64,000 bases of DNA from Rachycentron canadum (lineage: Eukaryota; Chordata; Actinopteri; Carangiformes; Rachycentridae), in assembly GCA_038496675.1 (NCBI GenBank), contig CM076658.1, positions 7,281,573 to 7,345,572 of the forward strand. Direction: 5' to 3'. The notes beneath the pieces were generated by a model. It made no database searches, was not told where the DNA came from, and worked only from the letters and a program-made list of their open reading frames with translations. A program made the position numbers and the translations under genes. Position 1 is the first letter of the stretch; every line of letters starts with the position of its first letter. Shown here piece by piece: positions 25,313 to 37,139 of this stretch.

Positions 25313-25729
25313 GGGCTGGGCACCAGGGGATGGTGGGTAGGGGGGTGCTCATGTGCCAGAAGTGTTTATTGTGTCATGGTGATTTATTGAGTGAGCTTCA
25401 TTTCACTGAATGTTCTCAGATATTTATTTCCCTAAAGGCCCCACAAAGATATGAACAGGCCTGCATCCACATATGTCATCATTGCCCATTTTACAGCGTC
25501 AGGAGATTTCTCTCAAACTAAGAGTGGGAAGAAAAAGAGAGAGGGAGAGAAACAGCTAGTGGCGATCAGGGCACCTCTCCATCAAAGCCCTGTAAACAAT
25601 GGTACCTCAGCAACACGGAAATGGCATTTTGGAATATGGCTGACGACTTCAGCGTTCATCCCTCCTCCTCACCCCACTCTTTCCTGCCAAATACATACTT
25701 ACAGAGCATACATAATTTAGCTCACGACT

Positions 25730-27220
25730 TTGAAGGCCCAGTCAGCAAGACTGATTCAATGTTAAGGGACTCCTTTAAGCTTTAAGTTTTCATTACGTTA
25801 CAGTTTCTAGCTCCTTGAGTGGTGCAAAGAATCAAGGCTATGACCATGGCGGAAACGAAGAAAGAGCCCACAGTCAAATGATCGTTGGACATTGTAAAGT
25901 TAGAGGCTACATCTGTGTGGAGTCATTTACAGACAGAAATCCCTTAAAGTCTGCACATCTGGAAAGCATTGACCTATAAAGGAATTAAGCTAATTGATTA
26001 TCAAGAAATTAGCATTTAATATGAAGAAAAAAATAATACTCTAATGTCTTTATTCTCCATATGGGGATGATCCTAAATAATCTCATTCTAAACATTTTCT
26101 ATGCATAATTCAAATACATACATCTGTAGATCTGAAAAGTGAACATGTGTTTTCCAAGCAGATGTGAGGCTGATTTAAAGCGTAAAACAAAGATGGAATT
26201 AGTAAATATCAGGTTGGCAGTAGAATGAGCATATGTTCATTTTAAAGTCTGATTTCATCAAATGATGGCTTGACGAATGAGGGTCAGTTCTATTTTTGCA
26301 ATCCTTCCCAAAAAAACACAAGGTGTACACACGGCAAGTCAATAACCTTTTTTCTTTAAGCGTGTTTATAAATGTCAACAAAACTTGAATGTAGTTTTAC
26401 CTGACTTTTTTCTGCAAAAGGCCAAGGAGTGTTACGGCAAAGTACTATCTGGTTGATTCTTATTCTGTGGGGGTAGAGAGTGGGTGAGGCAGCCAGATGG
26501 TAGGAGTCTTTGATTCTCCAGATGGCTGTTCTGTGTGGTGCTCAGTGACACTGGGCAGGCTCATTGACATGCTGCCTCCCTCCCCTCCATCTCTTCGCCT
26601 CCTCTTCCTTCACCTCCTCCTCCAACATAGTCACTGTTACGAAGATGGATACCAGCCCCCTGGCCTCTAGCTGCAGATCTTGAGAGGATGGGCTGGGGCT
26701 TTCCACTTAGCCCACCAAAGAAAATGTCAATGTTTGGAATCATATTGATGGCACCCATTTGCCACTGACAAATCTACCCAAACTGTCTATGGGAGGTCAC
26801 TGCTATTGAAACTAAAATGATTTGAGGGATGAGCAAGGACTGTTCTCAGGTCAGTTGCAGCATGTCTACAGGGCAAGCTTTGTATTAGGATTTAAAATAC
26901 AGCTCTCAGTTCTGGACATCTTCAATCTCACATGGTGGCATGTCAGAGAGCATATGTTCATCCTCTCGGGTTATCAAAATTATGAGAGATCGGTCTTGTG
27001 TTTATATGATTATTAATTCTGTTTGGCAATCTAACAGGGCACAATAAACTTTTCCAATTTGAAATATGAAAACACAGACTATCACATTATTGTTATTAGG
27101 TCGTTTTGTCAGTGTATATAAATTATTATATCGTGACTATAGCATTGACTGCTGACACACAGGAAAATTGTCATCTTGACCCTCATCATTATTTTTATGG
27201 GGGGAGAAAACACACCCAAG
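25730..27220. other. Intron 1 segment with little distinctive content
   Basis: Ordinary intron. It holds a C/T-rich patch at 26570-26625 and some homeodomain-rich text at 25985-26120. No gene or transposon was recognised. Confidence 0.5.
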
Positions 27221-27229
27221 CCATACTCA

Positions 27230-27435
27230 CTGCTGGAAACGAATCTACATTCATGCACATCTAAATTAGCCAATTAAGCAAATCTTGGCCTAATTTGAAT
27301 TGGACCAGTTAAGACCGTGTTTCTGCAGATCAGCCAAGCTCTGGCATTAAACGCTCCCTGCTTTTATTCCCTGACCCCTGGTGCACCTCTCCTTTTGAGG
27401 TCATATCATCATTACCATAGTGCAAGCTCAGAGAC
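27230..27435. promoter_or_regulatory. Candidate conserved enhancer
   Basis: Repeat-free sequence with CTAAATTAGCCAATTAAGC, GGCCTAATTTGAATTGGACC, GGCATTAAACGC and GAGGTCATATCATCATTACC. It is strongly enhancer-like in texture. Confidence 0.4.
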
Positions 27436-27891
27436 TGTGTTTCTGTGTGCCTTAATTAATGTGTGTTTATAGGGGGCCACAGGAGTGAGTGCACTTAATG
27501 AAACATTGCTACGGTAGCCTCCGGGGTCCAGAAGAGACAGCTTCTCTATTGTGCTGCTTATTCTTACAGGCTGTAGACACTTAATTGATCTGAGGAGCAT
27601 ATTTCACTGCACATTCTTGGGAAATCCTTTTTGAATTGGGACTGGTCATGATTACTTTTTAACTTCCCTTTTAGGGAGCTGAAAAAAAATTAACGCAATG
27701 TGATGTCTGTTTATTTCTGCAAAATACAGGTTAATTAATGATACCTCTGCACACAAAATGAAAGCTAAACAAAAAAAGAAAAGAACAGGGTAAATAACAA
27801 TACGGAGAGAAATCAAGGGAGGGAGTGTGAGTTATCTCCCCACGTGTGTGCGTGTGGTTATGATACCACTGAAAATGATCTCTGATTGTTG

Positions 27892-27962
27892 TGATGTCAC
27901 GTCTGGGAGTCTGAGGGGAAAGTATTGGTGCTATAAAAAGGCCTGGAGGTCCCTCTCCTGTG
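27892..27962 (+). promoter_or_regulatory. Possible TATA-type promoter antisense to dach1
   Basis: A CRE-like TGATGTCACGTC (27892-27903) lies 29 bp upstream of TATAAAAAG (27932-27940), set in a GC-rich flank on the plus strand. An initiation point would be expected near 27962. No coding potential follows, so this could be chance or the start of a non-coding RNA. Confidence 0.2.
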
Positions 27963-28625
27963 GTGGATTGCTTTCCTCCAGCAAAGAGTGATCCGGTGTG
28001 TGTGCATGTGTGTCTGCTTGCGTGCGTGCGTGCGTTTGTCTGTGAGTGCACTGGGGCCGATGACAGGGGCCATGGCCTCCACACCCGGGGGACCGCCAAT
28101 GAGAAAGAAGCATTTCCTCTAACATTCCATGGGTCACAAAAACAATTTGCCCAGAGAAAAGTGGCTAAACAGCCGCAATGCTACTCTGGAGCTGGGGTGG
28201 GTGCAGGGGGCTAACTGCCAGGTTTCCTTTCTCTCTTCTTCTTTAATGGGAAGAAACCATGTGCAAGAACTTACAATTAAGCAGACAAAACATGACAGCA
28301 TTTAAAAATATTATTCTGCTAGCTCAACAGCGTTGTATAATTAATAAGTTTGCTGTGTGTGTTCTGAAACTGTTCTGCATTGCAAGAAACAAATTCATTT
28401 TTCACGCTTCAATTGCTTTGTGATTACTGTTAATAAAGAACACAGAATGATTCCCTACTTCATTACCTTGCACACATACCATGTCTGCAGCAAAAATGTA
28501 ACTACGTGACTGACTAACCCCTCTGAAGTGTCCCCATCCCAGCAATTCCTTTTCTAAATACGTCCACTTCTGTTGGCTACATCATCTAAATATAAACACA
28601 GACGATCAGCAGCTCTCGCTCTCTT

Positions 28626-28634
<9 letters not shown>

Positions 28635-28684
<50 letters not shown>
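28635..28684. repeat. (CA)25 microsatellite
   Basis: Perfect CA run, preceded by a CT-rich patch and followed by GCGCACACAC. Confidence 0.97.
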
Positions 28685-28685
<1 letters not shown>

Positions 28686-29036
28686 GCGCACACACATGAT
28701 TATCTGCTGTCCTTTAATCAGCACAGAGTCTGGACCCCCGGAGAACGTTCATGATGACATAACATCAGGTCAAGTGAAACCCGGAGTAGGAATGCCAGGC
28801 TAAGCTCACCACAAATAAGCTATAGCTGATAGAGACACATCAGCTTAAATGCTGGTGAAGCACACGGATCACTTTCCCTTTCTTTCTCACAACCCACATG
28901 GGCTGACTTCTGGGACAGGTACAGAGAACAGAGCGGACATTCCTCAAAATACTCCCAATCTAGGACAAGTGAAAAACAGACAATGACAAGTGGCTGGTGC
29001 AGTGTTACTAGGACAGTAATCTGAGGACAGGGTGAA

Positions 29037-29054
29037 AATAAATAAATAAATAAC
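29037..29054. repeat. (AAAT)n run
   Basis: About four tetranucleotide units, AAATAAATAAATAAATAA. Confidence 0.85.
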
Positions 29055-30189
29055 CTTTGTCAAATGACCCTGAGGCTTGCCCATGATAAACTGCTGTGGT
29101 GTGGGACGCCATGCGTTTAGGGGAAACAGCACAGCTTGGCTTATCCTTTTCATTCATCCAGATAAAAGTTGGCGAGAGTGTGAAGTGGAGTTCTCTCGCT
29201 GGCTGAGTATGAAAATGTGTTTAGCGGCAGTCTTAAGAGGAGTTGATTGGGGGTGGAGGATTCTCCCTAAACACAGTGCTTTCCCTGGGAGAGTGAGGCC
29301 AGGTAGTTAATAGGGGTCAGAGCCAGGGCTGAAGTGTAAATTGGCAGGGGTGCATCAATTAGAGGGTGGCAGAGGCTAGGATAAGGAGAGGAGAGAAGAG
29401 CTAGATGGAGCAGGAGACAAGCATATAATCTTTATCACCACTGTGAGATGCTGCAGGAGGTCTGTGCAAAGAAAAAAAAAAAAGATAGCTAAAATACTGC
29501 ACAAATTAATGAGACAAAGCACTGCCTTATATACGTGTCCAGAATGAGATTTGAGTAATCACTCTATCGCAGAGTAGCTTGTCAAGATTTGCATGTCAGA
29601 CTGGATATATTATGCTTAGTCTTTTTCTGAAGAAACACAAACAAGCTTTTTTTCTGCTCCTCAAGTATCTGCCTCTATTTGCATGAAAGGACAGAAGCAA
29701 ACCTCCCAGCCCACCTGGATGTAGAAGCACTTCAAGATATGTAGACTTACTCAGATACCTTGGAGAAAATAACTCAAGTAGACTCCTTTCCCCTATACAA
29801 GGAAACTAAGATCTACAAGGATCTGTTTTTGTACATATATATGTCCATGTGTGAGTGTGCCAGTTGTGCCCTCTTCTCTGCTAACATGCATGTCCTTGCG
29901 TGCATGTGCAGGAGTTATTCAAAAGGAGAGATATTTGATTATATTGTGTTCACCTATCCAAGTGATCCAAATGATTTGAACATTGAGCATTGGAGCAGAC
30001 GGGCACTACAGAGCTTACATTTGCAATCTTATACCGTTTAAGTGTATATTGGAAAAAAGACAATCTCGCTTATTGAACACATTCACCCTGGAGGGCAAAC
30101 TGCTACGGTAATGAACACCACACTCTCAGAGAATTACAGTGTCCTTTATCCTGCTGTAGTGGAGGATGAAAAAGGATCTGGCCGACACG

Positions 30190-30211
30190 TACACACACAC
30201 ACACACACACA
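30190..30211. repeat. (CA)11 microsatellite with GA tail
   Basis: Perfect CA run followed by an AGAAAGAGAGAGAG tract to about 30250. Confidence 0.9.
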
Positions 30212-30279
30212 GAAAGAGAGAGAGAAAAGAGGAAAAGTAAAAGAGAGGGAAGGAGAACAAACACGCATTTCAAGACCCC

Positions 30280-30500
30280 ATAAACCTGTAAACAAAATCT
30301 GTGGAGCAGATAAATTATAAACGCCACAATGCAATTAAAGCCAAATTCAATTTGAGCACACACTGTCCATCTGTCACGGTGAAACAAAAGCCGAGAACCT
30401 CCATTATTACCAAATCCCTGCTCCTGTTAATTTGCTTGCTGGGAGATTTTTAGTTTCTAGGAGCGGGCCGTACTTAAATGCCAGGGTTGCTCACTCAGGG
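30280..30500. promoter_or_regulatory. Candidate conserved enhancer with a forkhead site
   Basis: Complex repeat-free sequence with TGTAAACA (30287-30294), GATAAATTATAAACG, GCAATTAAAGCC, CCATTATTACC and CCTGTTAATTTGC. Confidence 0.35.
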
Positions 30501-30718
30501 TACGTCCACTGAAAACAGCCTCCAGATGCTCCCAATCAGCCTTCATCAAACTGCCACCTCTTTTTCTCCAATAAGAATTTTTTTTTTCTTTTTTCCCTCT
30601 GATCTTAATGAGGTTTTTTGTCCAACAACAATACAGCAAAACAAGTATACCTCAGGAGAGAGGTGCAATAATCTGCATTCTCCAGGATCTGCTAATGGTG
30701 CAACGGAAATCATCAATA

Positions 30719-30761
30719 ATAAAAAAAAAAAAAAAAAAACAACAACAACAACAAAAAAAAC
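30719..30761. repeat. Poly-A with (AAC)n
   Basis: About 20 A followed by five AAC units and a further A run. Confidence 0.9.
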
Positions 30762-31611
30762 CATCTAAATAAGAATTTGTGTTGGAGTGTGCTTTTTAAA
30801 AATTGCTCTTGTGATCACATCAGGATGTCTCACAGAGGATGTCTAAAAGCCCCTCTAACAGGTGAGAAAATAACAGCTGATACAGTCACAGTGTGCATCT
30901 AAGATATTTAGTCAAGCTCTGGTGAATCATTGTGTACGCTTCCTTGGTCCTGGTGAAATAGAAGCGCTCCTCTTCCTAATCCTGTTTGGCCACTTTAGAA
31001 TAGGAGATAGAGATCTGTGCCCCAGAATCTGACAGTGGGGTTCAAGGGACTGAGCTTTCGCTGCTTTAACCCAGCAGGGAAAAAAAAAAATATATATATA
31101 TCATCTTCAAAGGTGGAAGAGTGTGTCAATTTAAAATCAGAAATGTATCTGGCATCTTTATGCTTCTTAAACTACAATACATCTTGGCTGATTAAAGCAC
31201 ATCAAAGACGGCTCATTCATTCCTCAGAGCAATGAGGGGAGATTTTAATTGCAAAATGTTAAACCTCACAATTAAAGGCTTTGTGCTACTCAGAACTAAC
31301 CCAAACACAACCATTAAGGACAGCATACAAATTAGCCTCAGCACGAATGAGATTCACGGATAAGGATGGTACTAACAAGTGTGCTGCTCAAATGATAATC
31401 TTCCATCAGAACCATCTCAAGGCACCATCCTTGCTATTAGAGAGTGAAGATACAGCTGGGGATGGGCTTTTCATGATCTCTCCTTTCTCTGTGACACCTT
31501 CTCTCACACACTGAGGGGCAAGCCTAACAGGATGGGGGATATAAATAAATCAAACCTCCTCACTTCAATCTTCCTCTTACACAAACAGGTTGATGTAAAT
31601 ACGTACATAAA

Positions 31612-31638
31612 TATAAAAAAAAAAAAAAAAAAAAAAAA
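31612..31638. repeat. Poly-A run
   Basis: About 24 consecutive A after TAAATAT. No SINE-like body precedes it. Confidence 0.9.
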
Positions 31639-32094
31639 GATGCATGTGCATTAATATAATTTGCCAACAGAGATGTATGTATGCAAACAAGTGCACCAAA
31701 CATACACACAGACACGCAAACACATACACCATTGAGGTGTCAGTGTGTCAGAAAGGGCTGTGCCTGCCATGATAAGAGGCTGACAATGATACTGTACAGC
31801 TATTAGGCTGGAAATAGCCTGCCAATACAAACAGTTGTCGGGCCAGCCCATTGTCAGGCTCTGGATTTACAGTGAAGCCCAAAGAATTTGGTCACCTCCA
31901 CTTTTGAAGGTAGTTTCCTGAACCTATTCACAACATTGTTTTCCTTCAAAATACTGGCGCATTAATAAGGAAAAATAAACACTTTCAAAAGGTGTGACAG
32001 TAATTGAGTAGATAAAGCCTGCCGTTACCTTGCACACACACAATGCGCACACATGCCTCCTTGTAACAATCACAGAGCCCCCTTTTACAACCCC

Positions 32095-32420
32095 TCAGAG
32101 TAACAATCGTGTCTAATTAAAATTCACATTTCAACCAAAAAGGGAAAACAAGCCATCTTTGAACAATCCCGTCCGTCCTCGCCCTGGTCATGAATTTCAG
32201 ATAAACACTGCGATACACCGAGAGTAGTGCCACATTAATTAAAAGCCTTGATAGACGCGGCTTCCATCTAACAGACCTATCAGGAATTAAATTTGTATCA
32301 GCGGCAGAAAGAGCAGTTGAGGGGTCCCTCAGGGGGATTAATGAAACAGACTTTCATAGAGGAGTCATCAGAGCCCTGGGCTGAGGGGAGGAGGCAGGGA
32401 AGAAAGGGCCAGCAGCAGGA
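32095..32420. promoter_or_regulatory. Candidate conserved enhancer
   Basis: Complex sequence with GTCTAATTAAAATTC, ACATTAATTAAAAGCC, GACGCGGCTTCCATC and GGGGGATTAATGAAAC. CpGs are retained and there are no simple repeats. One of the strongest enhancer textures in the intron. Confidence 0.4.
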
Positions 32421-33699
32421 TGTCATGTGTGGGACCGTCGCGTCACTGACCTCTCATTTCATACTTTAATAAAGTCGCACCCAGGTGTCCTTGATGCTTT
32501 CCAGTCGCCTGGGGCTCTGGGAAAAGCTAAACAGGAGGCAGCCATAACATAATTCTGAATGCTCACCCCTCCCTTTCTGTGTTCCCTGTGTGGTGTTGTG
32601 TTATACATCCATGGGCATGCACACACAAGCACTCCTTTAAGTGCACACAAACATACGTTACAGACACTTTCAATGGTCGTGTTGTGCTTTGTGTTATCTG
32701 GATTGTACAGATTTTAGTCCTTTTATCAAGATGAAACTGTGCTTTGGTTGAGAAACATGGGGCTATTTCCTCATTGAAGCATTTAAGTCAAGTATTCATC
32801 TTGTGCAATACAAACTAACAGTGTTACAGCAATTTCTGCAGAACAAGCCTCAAATTCTAGTTGGTGCAGCGTTTGCCATGTCACTTCAGCTTCATGATTT
32901 ACTATCATGCGCGGTTGGTTGCAGGAAATTGGAACGGCGCTGACTTGCCTTTGAATTGTGGTCGAGACAGTTTTCTGTTGAAAACAGAAGCAGATTATCT
33001 CGATGAGAAGGCAGCAGATTTGGAGATGTATAGTATGCAATATGTTATCACAACGCAGTCAGCCCAGACAGCTGCTATCTGTCATAAACTCTGGCTATTG
33101 TTGGCCACACTACACAGCAACATGTGACCTAATCTAGATGAGCAGCCACTGAGCAAATACATGGAATGGTGTCATTTTTAATAAAGCTGTTTTATGGACT
33201 CCAGTCAACAGAGCCAGAGGAACAGGCTGAAACTTCCTTGTGCAAATGATATGGCAGTAGGAGTTTCATAACTTCCTCTGCTCAGACAAGCCTGTGGCAA
33301 GTCTCCTAACAGAGCACAGAGCAGCAGTCAGAGAGAGGAAGAAAAAAAAAATAACCTCAGCCTTATCAAGATTTTACAGAGACATTTCTTTAATTAGTTT
33401 TAATATTTCTTGTTTAGATAATGTCAGCCAATTGACAATTCAGTCCCAAACGGAACAGGGGGGAACTCTGCACTTCTCTGATACAGAGAAAATGGCTGAT
33501 TAAAAAGATTGCTTACTTCATTTGATTTAAATGCATATGCACATTTTGGACAGGAATCAAATACCTCAGCATGCACAAACTTCCAGTGTCGATCTTATCA
33601 TTAATGTCTGAATGGTATCATGCTATAATATTTGTTAAATTCACAAGCAAGTTGTTGAGGAAAGAAAGCTATCTCTGCAACATTAATTGCGCAAACAAT

Positions 33700-33850
33700 A
33701 GCTTTATGCTGTCCTGGTGTTACGTGCTCTATTTGCTGCCTGAGAGGCGACGTGGACATGAAGAGTTCTCGCTGGTGACGGAGTGGTGATGGAAAAATAA
33801 TTAGCGTTGCTCAGGAAAAGTTTCCTCTCTTGGAGATCTCAGACAAACAC
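33700..33850. promoter_or_regulatory. Candidate conserved element
   Basis: Complex, CpG-containing sequence with GAGAGGCGACGTGGAC and AAAATAATTAGCGTTGC. Weak, texture-based call. Confidence 0.25.
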
Positions 33851-34050
33851 TGGGCCTCAACCCCAAAACAATGTTGATCAAAGCACGTAAACATCTGGAG
33901 CAATGAGACACCCGCCTTTGGAACAAAGATATCTATTTATATTTTTCAGAGATTATAACTAAAGATAGGGAACATTTAGAATACCACAGGTTTGGAGTGC
34001 GATACTGTAGCCTACCTGCATATCCCCCACCTGTCTATCCTCTAATCTTT

Positions 34051-34335
34051 GTTTTTTTTTTTTTTTTTTTTAAACAATCCTCACTCCCACATTAACACAT
34101 TCTAAGGCTTTTGTACTCACGTCGTGTCTCCCTAACCACCTATCTCTGTGCCCCCCCCCCCCATTCTCTCTTGTGTACACCTTTTCTCTTCACCGGGCAG
34201 CAGGTGTTGAGTGGTTGTGTTTACCCCCCCCAAAAACCTCCCTCTCCCCCCCACCTCCCTCCTATCTCTCTCGCTAAGGCTCTCTTTCCCTTTCTCTCTC
34301 TTTCTTTCTATGTGTCTCTCACTGGCAGCTGGTAG
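34051..34335. repeat. Low-complexity block: poly-T, poly-C and CT-rich
   Basis: T(20) at 34052-34071, C(12) at 34151-34162, then C-rich and TCTCTC-rich sequence to about 34322. Confidence 0.85.
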
Positions 34336-35309
34336 GAGGAGGGAGGAGGATATAACAGCTGCACATGAGGGCGGGTGGAAAAAAAAAAAAGCACACAAGG
34401 CAAACAGCTCCAATCCCCTCAGGGTTGTCAACTCCGATCCCCCCAACCTCTGGCGTTTTTTAAGCAGGCAAACAGAGGGAAAACTGTTGCAGTCGGAAGA
34501 CATCAGGGTCCCCATTCCATCAGCCTGGTGATCTCAGAGTTTACGCTCCCAGGGGGTGTCTGTATGGAGCCGTCTCATAGCCTGCATGAGAAGTATCCAC
34601 TTAATTCCACTTACTACCATTTAATAATTTCGAGTTTGAAAAACATGTCGCTTCCAAATGGAAATTGTACTCGAGGTACTTACATCGGTTGGAGAAAAAC
34701 ACAAAACAACGGACACCATCAGGGTGCTTCCCCCCCCATCCCTCTCCAAGTCTGAGCTGTGTGTGTCGTTTTCACAAACAGCATCAAAATACATGAGATC
34801 AGCTCTCGGGCTTTGTTTGGCCCTGGCAAGGTTAGGCCAGCCTCATTCCAAATTTCCTGAGGGGGAACAGAGAGAAAAACGATTCCATGCAGATAAATCA
34901 CTCGCACAGATCAAAAGACAAATCAGTGGCAAAGACAAAAGATGCTGACTTGCAGAGAACAATGGAGACAGGGAGACGTAGGTATCAGAGGAGCCGGCCC
35001 TAAGATCCCCGGCCCCACTCAATCAAACCTGCTAACCAGGGTTTGCATACTAGGTCAAACAAACTCTGCTTCTGCAAGACAGAAAGTGTATTTAAACTGA
35101 TCTTGTTGAGCTATTTTTTCGGGAGATGGGCTGCTGAGCTCTGAGTGTTTAGTTGTTTAAAAGTAGGATTGTTGAGAGTTTCTGGCTTTGCAAAGTCATC
35201 TTCTAGGTTTGATTTAATAGCTACCCCGTGAGTGGGAGAAGCCCTGGTTAGAAAAGAAAAATGGGAAGAGAAAGAAAGAGAGGGGGTAAACTATTTGATA
35301 TGGAGCATC

Positions 35310-35310
<1 letters not shown>

Positions 35311-35350
<40 letters not shown>
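35311..35350. repeat. (GT)20 microsatellite
   Basis: Perfect GT run. Confidence 0.97.
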
Positions 35351-35352
<2 letters not shown>

Positions 35353-35399
35353 TTGTGCATGTGCACGTCTGTGTGGTTTGATGTATGTGATCAGCCTGG

Positions 35400-36230
35400 C
35401 TTTCTATAGTTGTGCATCTAAGACAGGAAGTCCTGTCCCATGCAGCCCTTCACGCATCACAGCCCACAGCCTTCTATTAACTTCTCCAATACGAGCAATA
35501 AATAAATATATGGAATCCACAACTTTTTTTATCATCTACTCATTGCTTTAGAGAACTGAGGTGTCACCTAGAAAAGAGCCCTTTGGGAAGTAACATTGTA
35601 AGAGACAGGAACCAGCAAAGCCCCTCACCAATATTAGCTTTTGATCAAACTGCTTCACAGATATCAGAGGAAGCAACACATCACTTTTACAGCTCTGTTC
35701 TCTGTTTAAAAAACAATTCTCAAAAAGGGAAGGGTCATATGAAAAGCACCTTGTGACTTAGCTTTAAAGCGTACTTTATAATGTAGAGGACCAAATTATG
35801 TTCAAAAACACAGTTCACCATGCACCACTGACAGTCATTATTTGATCCCCTCCTCTGAGATCCATGTATGATAACACATCAATTTAGATTAAGGTGATAT
35901 GAAAGAGAAATGTAAAATAGATTTCAAGGGGGAGGAGCTGATGCATTTGAGATGAATAAAATGATATTAAAATTAACATGTTGAGCTCCGGCACAGTCAC
36001 AATTGACCTGCGAGGTGTGCTTAAGAAAATATTTTAAAATGAAGCACTGGATCCAGATAGGCTATAATAGCTGCCCATAAAATCTGCTGAACTCGTCAAA
36101 AAATGTCACACAAGTCTTGACATCAGGCTTTACTCAAATATCAGGGGGGATGAGAAGGGCGATAGGGTCAAAGGATTTACCTAATAGATTTGGATGGAGG
36201 GTTAGAGCCCCATTCAGGTGTCATGAGGAA
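35400..36230. other. Intron 1 segment with little distinctive content
   Basis: Ordinary AT-rich intron without recognisable genes or elements; short homeodomain-rich text lies at 35935-36000. Confidence 0.5.
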
Positions 36231-36795
36231 GATTAACATGAAAATATAAACGTTAACCCGAGCTGGGTCGAGCCCCCAATGAAACTGACCCACGTTCCAC
36301 ACTCCATTCGCTATCTCCAGTCCAAACAAATGAGATTTGATACTGCTGTTCTGGCCGGGAACAGAGGGAAAAAACAAGCCCACTGCCACAACAAAGACAG
36401 GAAATTCAGCATAGATTCCTACTTCTCTCTTTTCTCCTGCCTCCCTATACCTAACAATGCTGGTAATGGAGAGAAAACAGTGCCCGGAGCTGGCAGAGAC
36501 ACCTGCGACATATTTTCTCCCCCACACCACCTCCCCCCGCCAACACCCCGTCCACCCTCCCGCTCTTCCCACCCCCTCGACATTAAAGTCCTTCACAGAA
36601 ATCAGAATTTAATAAATCACCCCAGAGCCTGACAGAGTTTATCTCCGGGGGTCGCCTCCACTGTGCAGAGACTCACAGACAGACAAAGCCTGGCCCGATA
36701 AGATGTGAAATTAAATACAGTTAGCAGTTTGAGACAAAGGAGGGAGAGTGTCACACCGAGCTTTGTACGGCGTAAACGGCTGGCTGCTAGTCGGG

Positions 36796-36831
36796 GCACA
36801 TACACACACGCACGCACGCGCACGCTCGCAC
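36796..36831. repeat. Degenerate CA/CG alternating purine-pyrimidine run
   Basis: CACACACGCACGCACGCGCA-type sequence; alternating purine-pyrimidine DNA with CpGs, which can adopt a Z form. Confidence 0.8.
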
Positions 36832-36849
36832 AAAACGCCACAGAGACAG

Positions 36850-37130
36850 CAGGGTGATTCATTTCAGGTTTCCTCTCACATTTAGCCTCATTTGCATCAT
36901 CCACTGTCAACATATCGCCTCTCCCAGATATGTTCAAGAGCTTTCATTAGACGTCCAGGGATGACATCCTTTTTACCCAGATGCACCATTATTAATCACT
37001 AGCTCTACTCCTATGTGGACTCATCTCCATCACGGATCAAACGCTATCTGCCTGTGTTTCCTTTCATTCAGCAGACATCCCTGACACCAGCCATCACTAC
37101 AGCTAAAGGAGACTTATGGGAGTGTGTTGG
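36850..37130. promoter_or_regulatory. Candidate conserved enhancer with SIX/MEF3 and POU sites
   Basis: An exact MEF3/SIX core TCAGGTTTC (36864-36872) lies 18 bp from an exact octamer ATTTGCAT (36890-36897). Complex sequence follows (ACCATTATTAATCACTAGC, CGGATCAAACGC) to 37130. Confidence 0.4.
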
Positions 37131-37139
37131 GGCTCAGAC

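Noticed and set aside
28621..28690. CA repeats considered as possible CRISPR-like or structured arrays
   Set aside because: Simple dinucleotide microsatellites in a vertebrate genome, without spacers.
31560..31640. Poly-A run considered as a SINE or retrogene tail
   Set aside because: No tRNA-derived head, RNA polymerase III box or gene-like body precedes it, and no flanking duplication was found.
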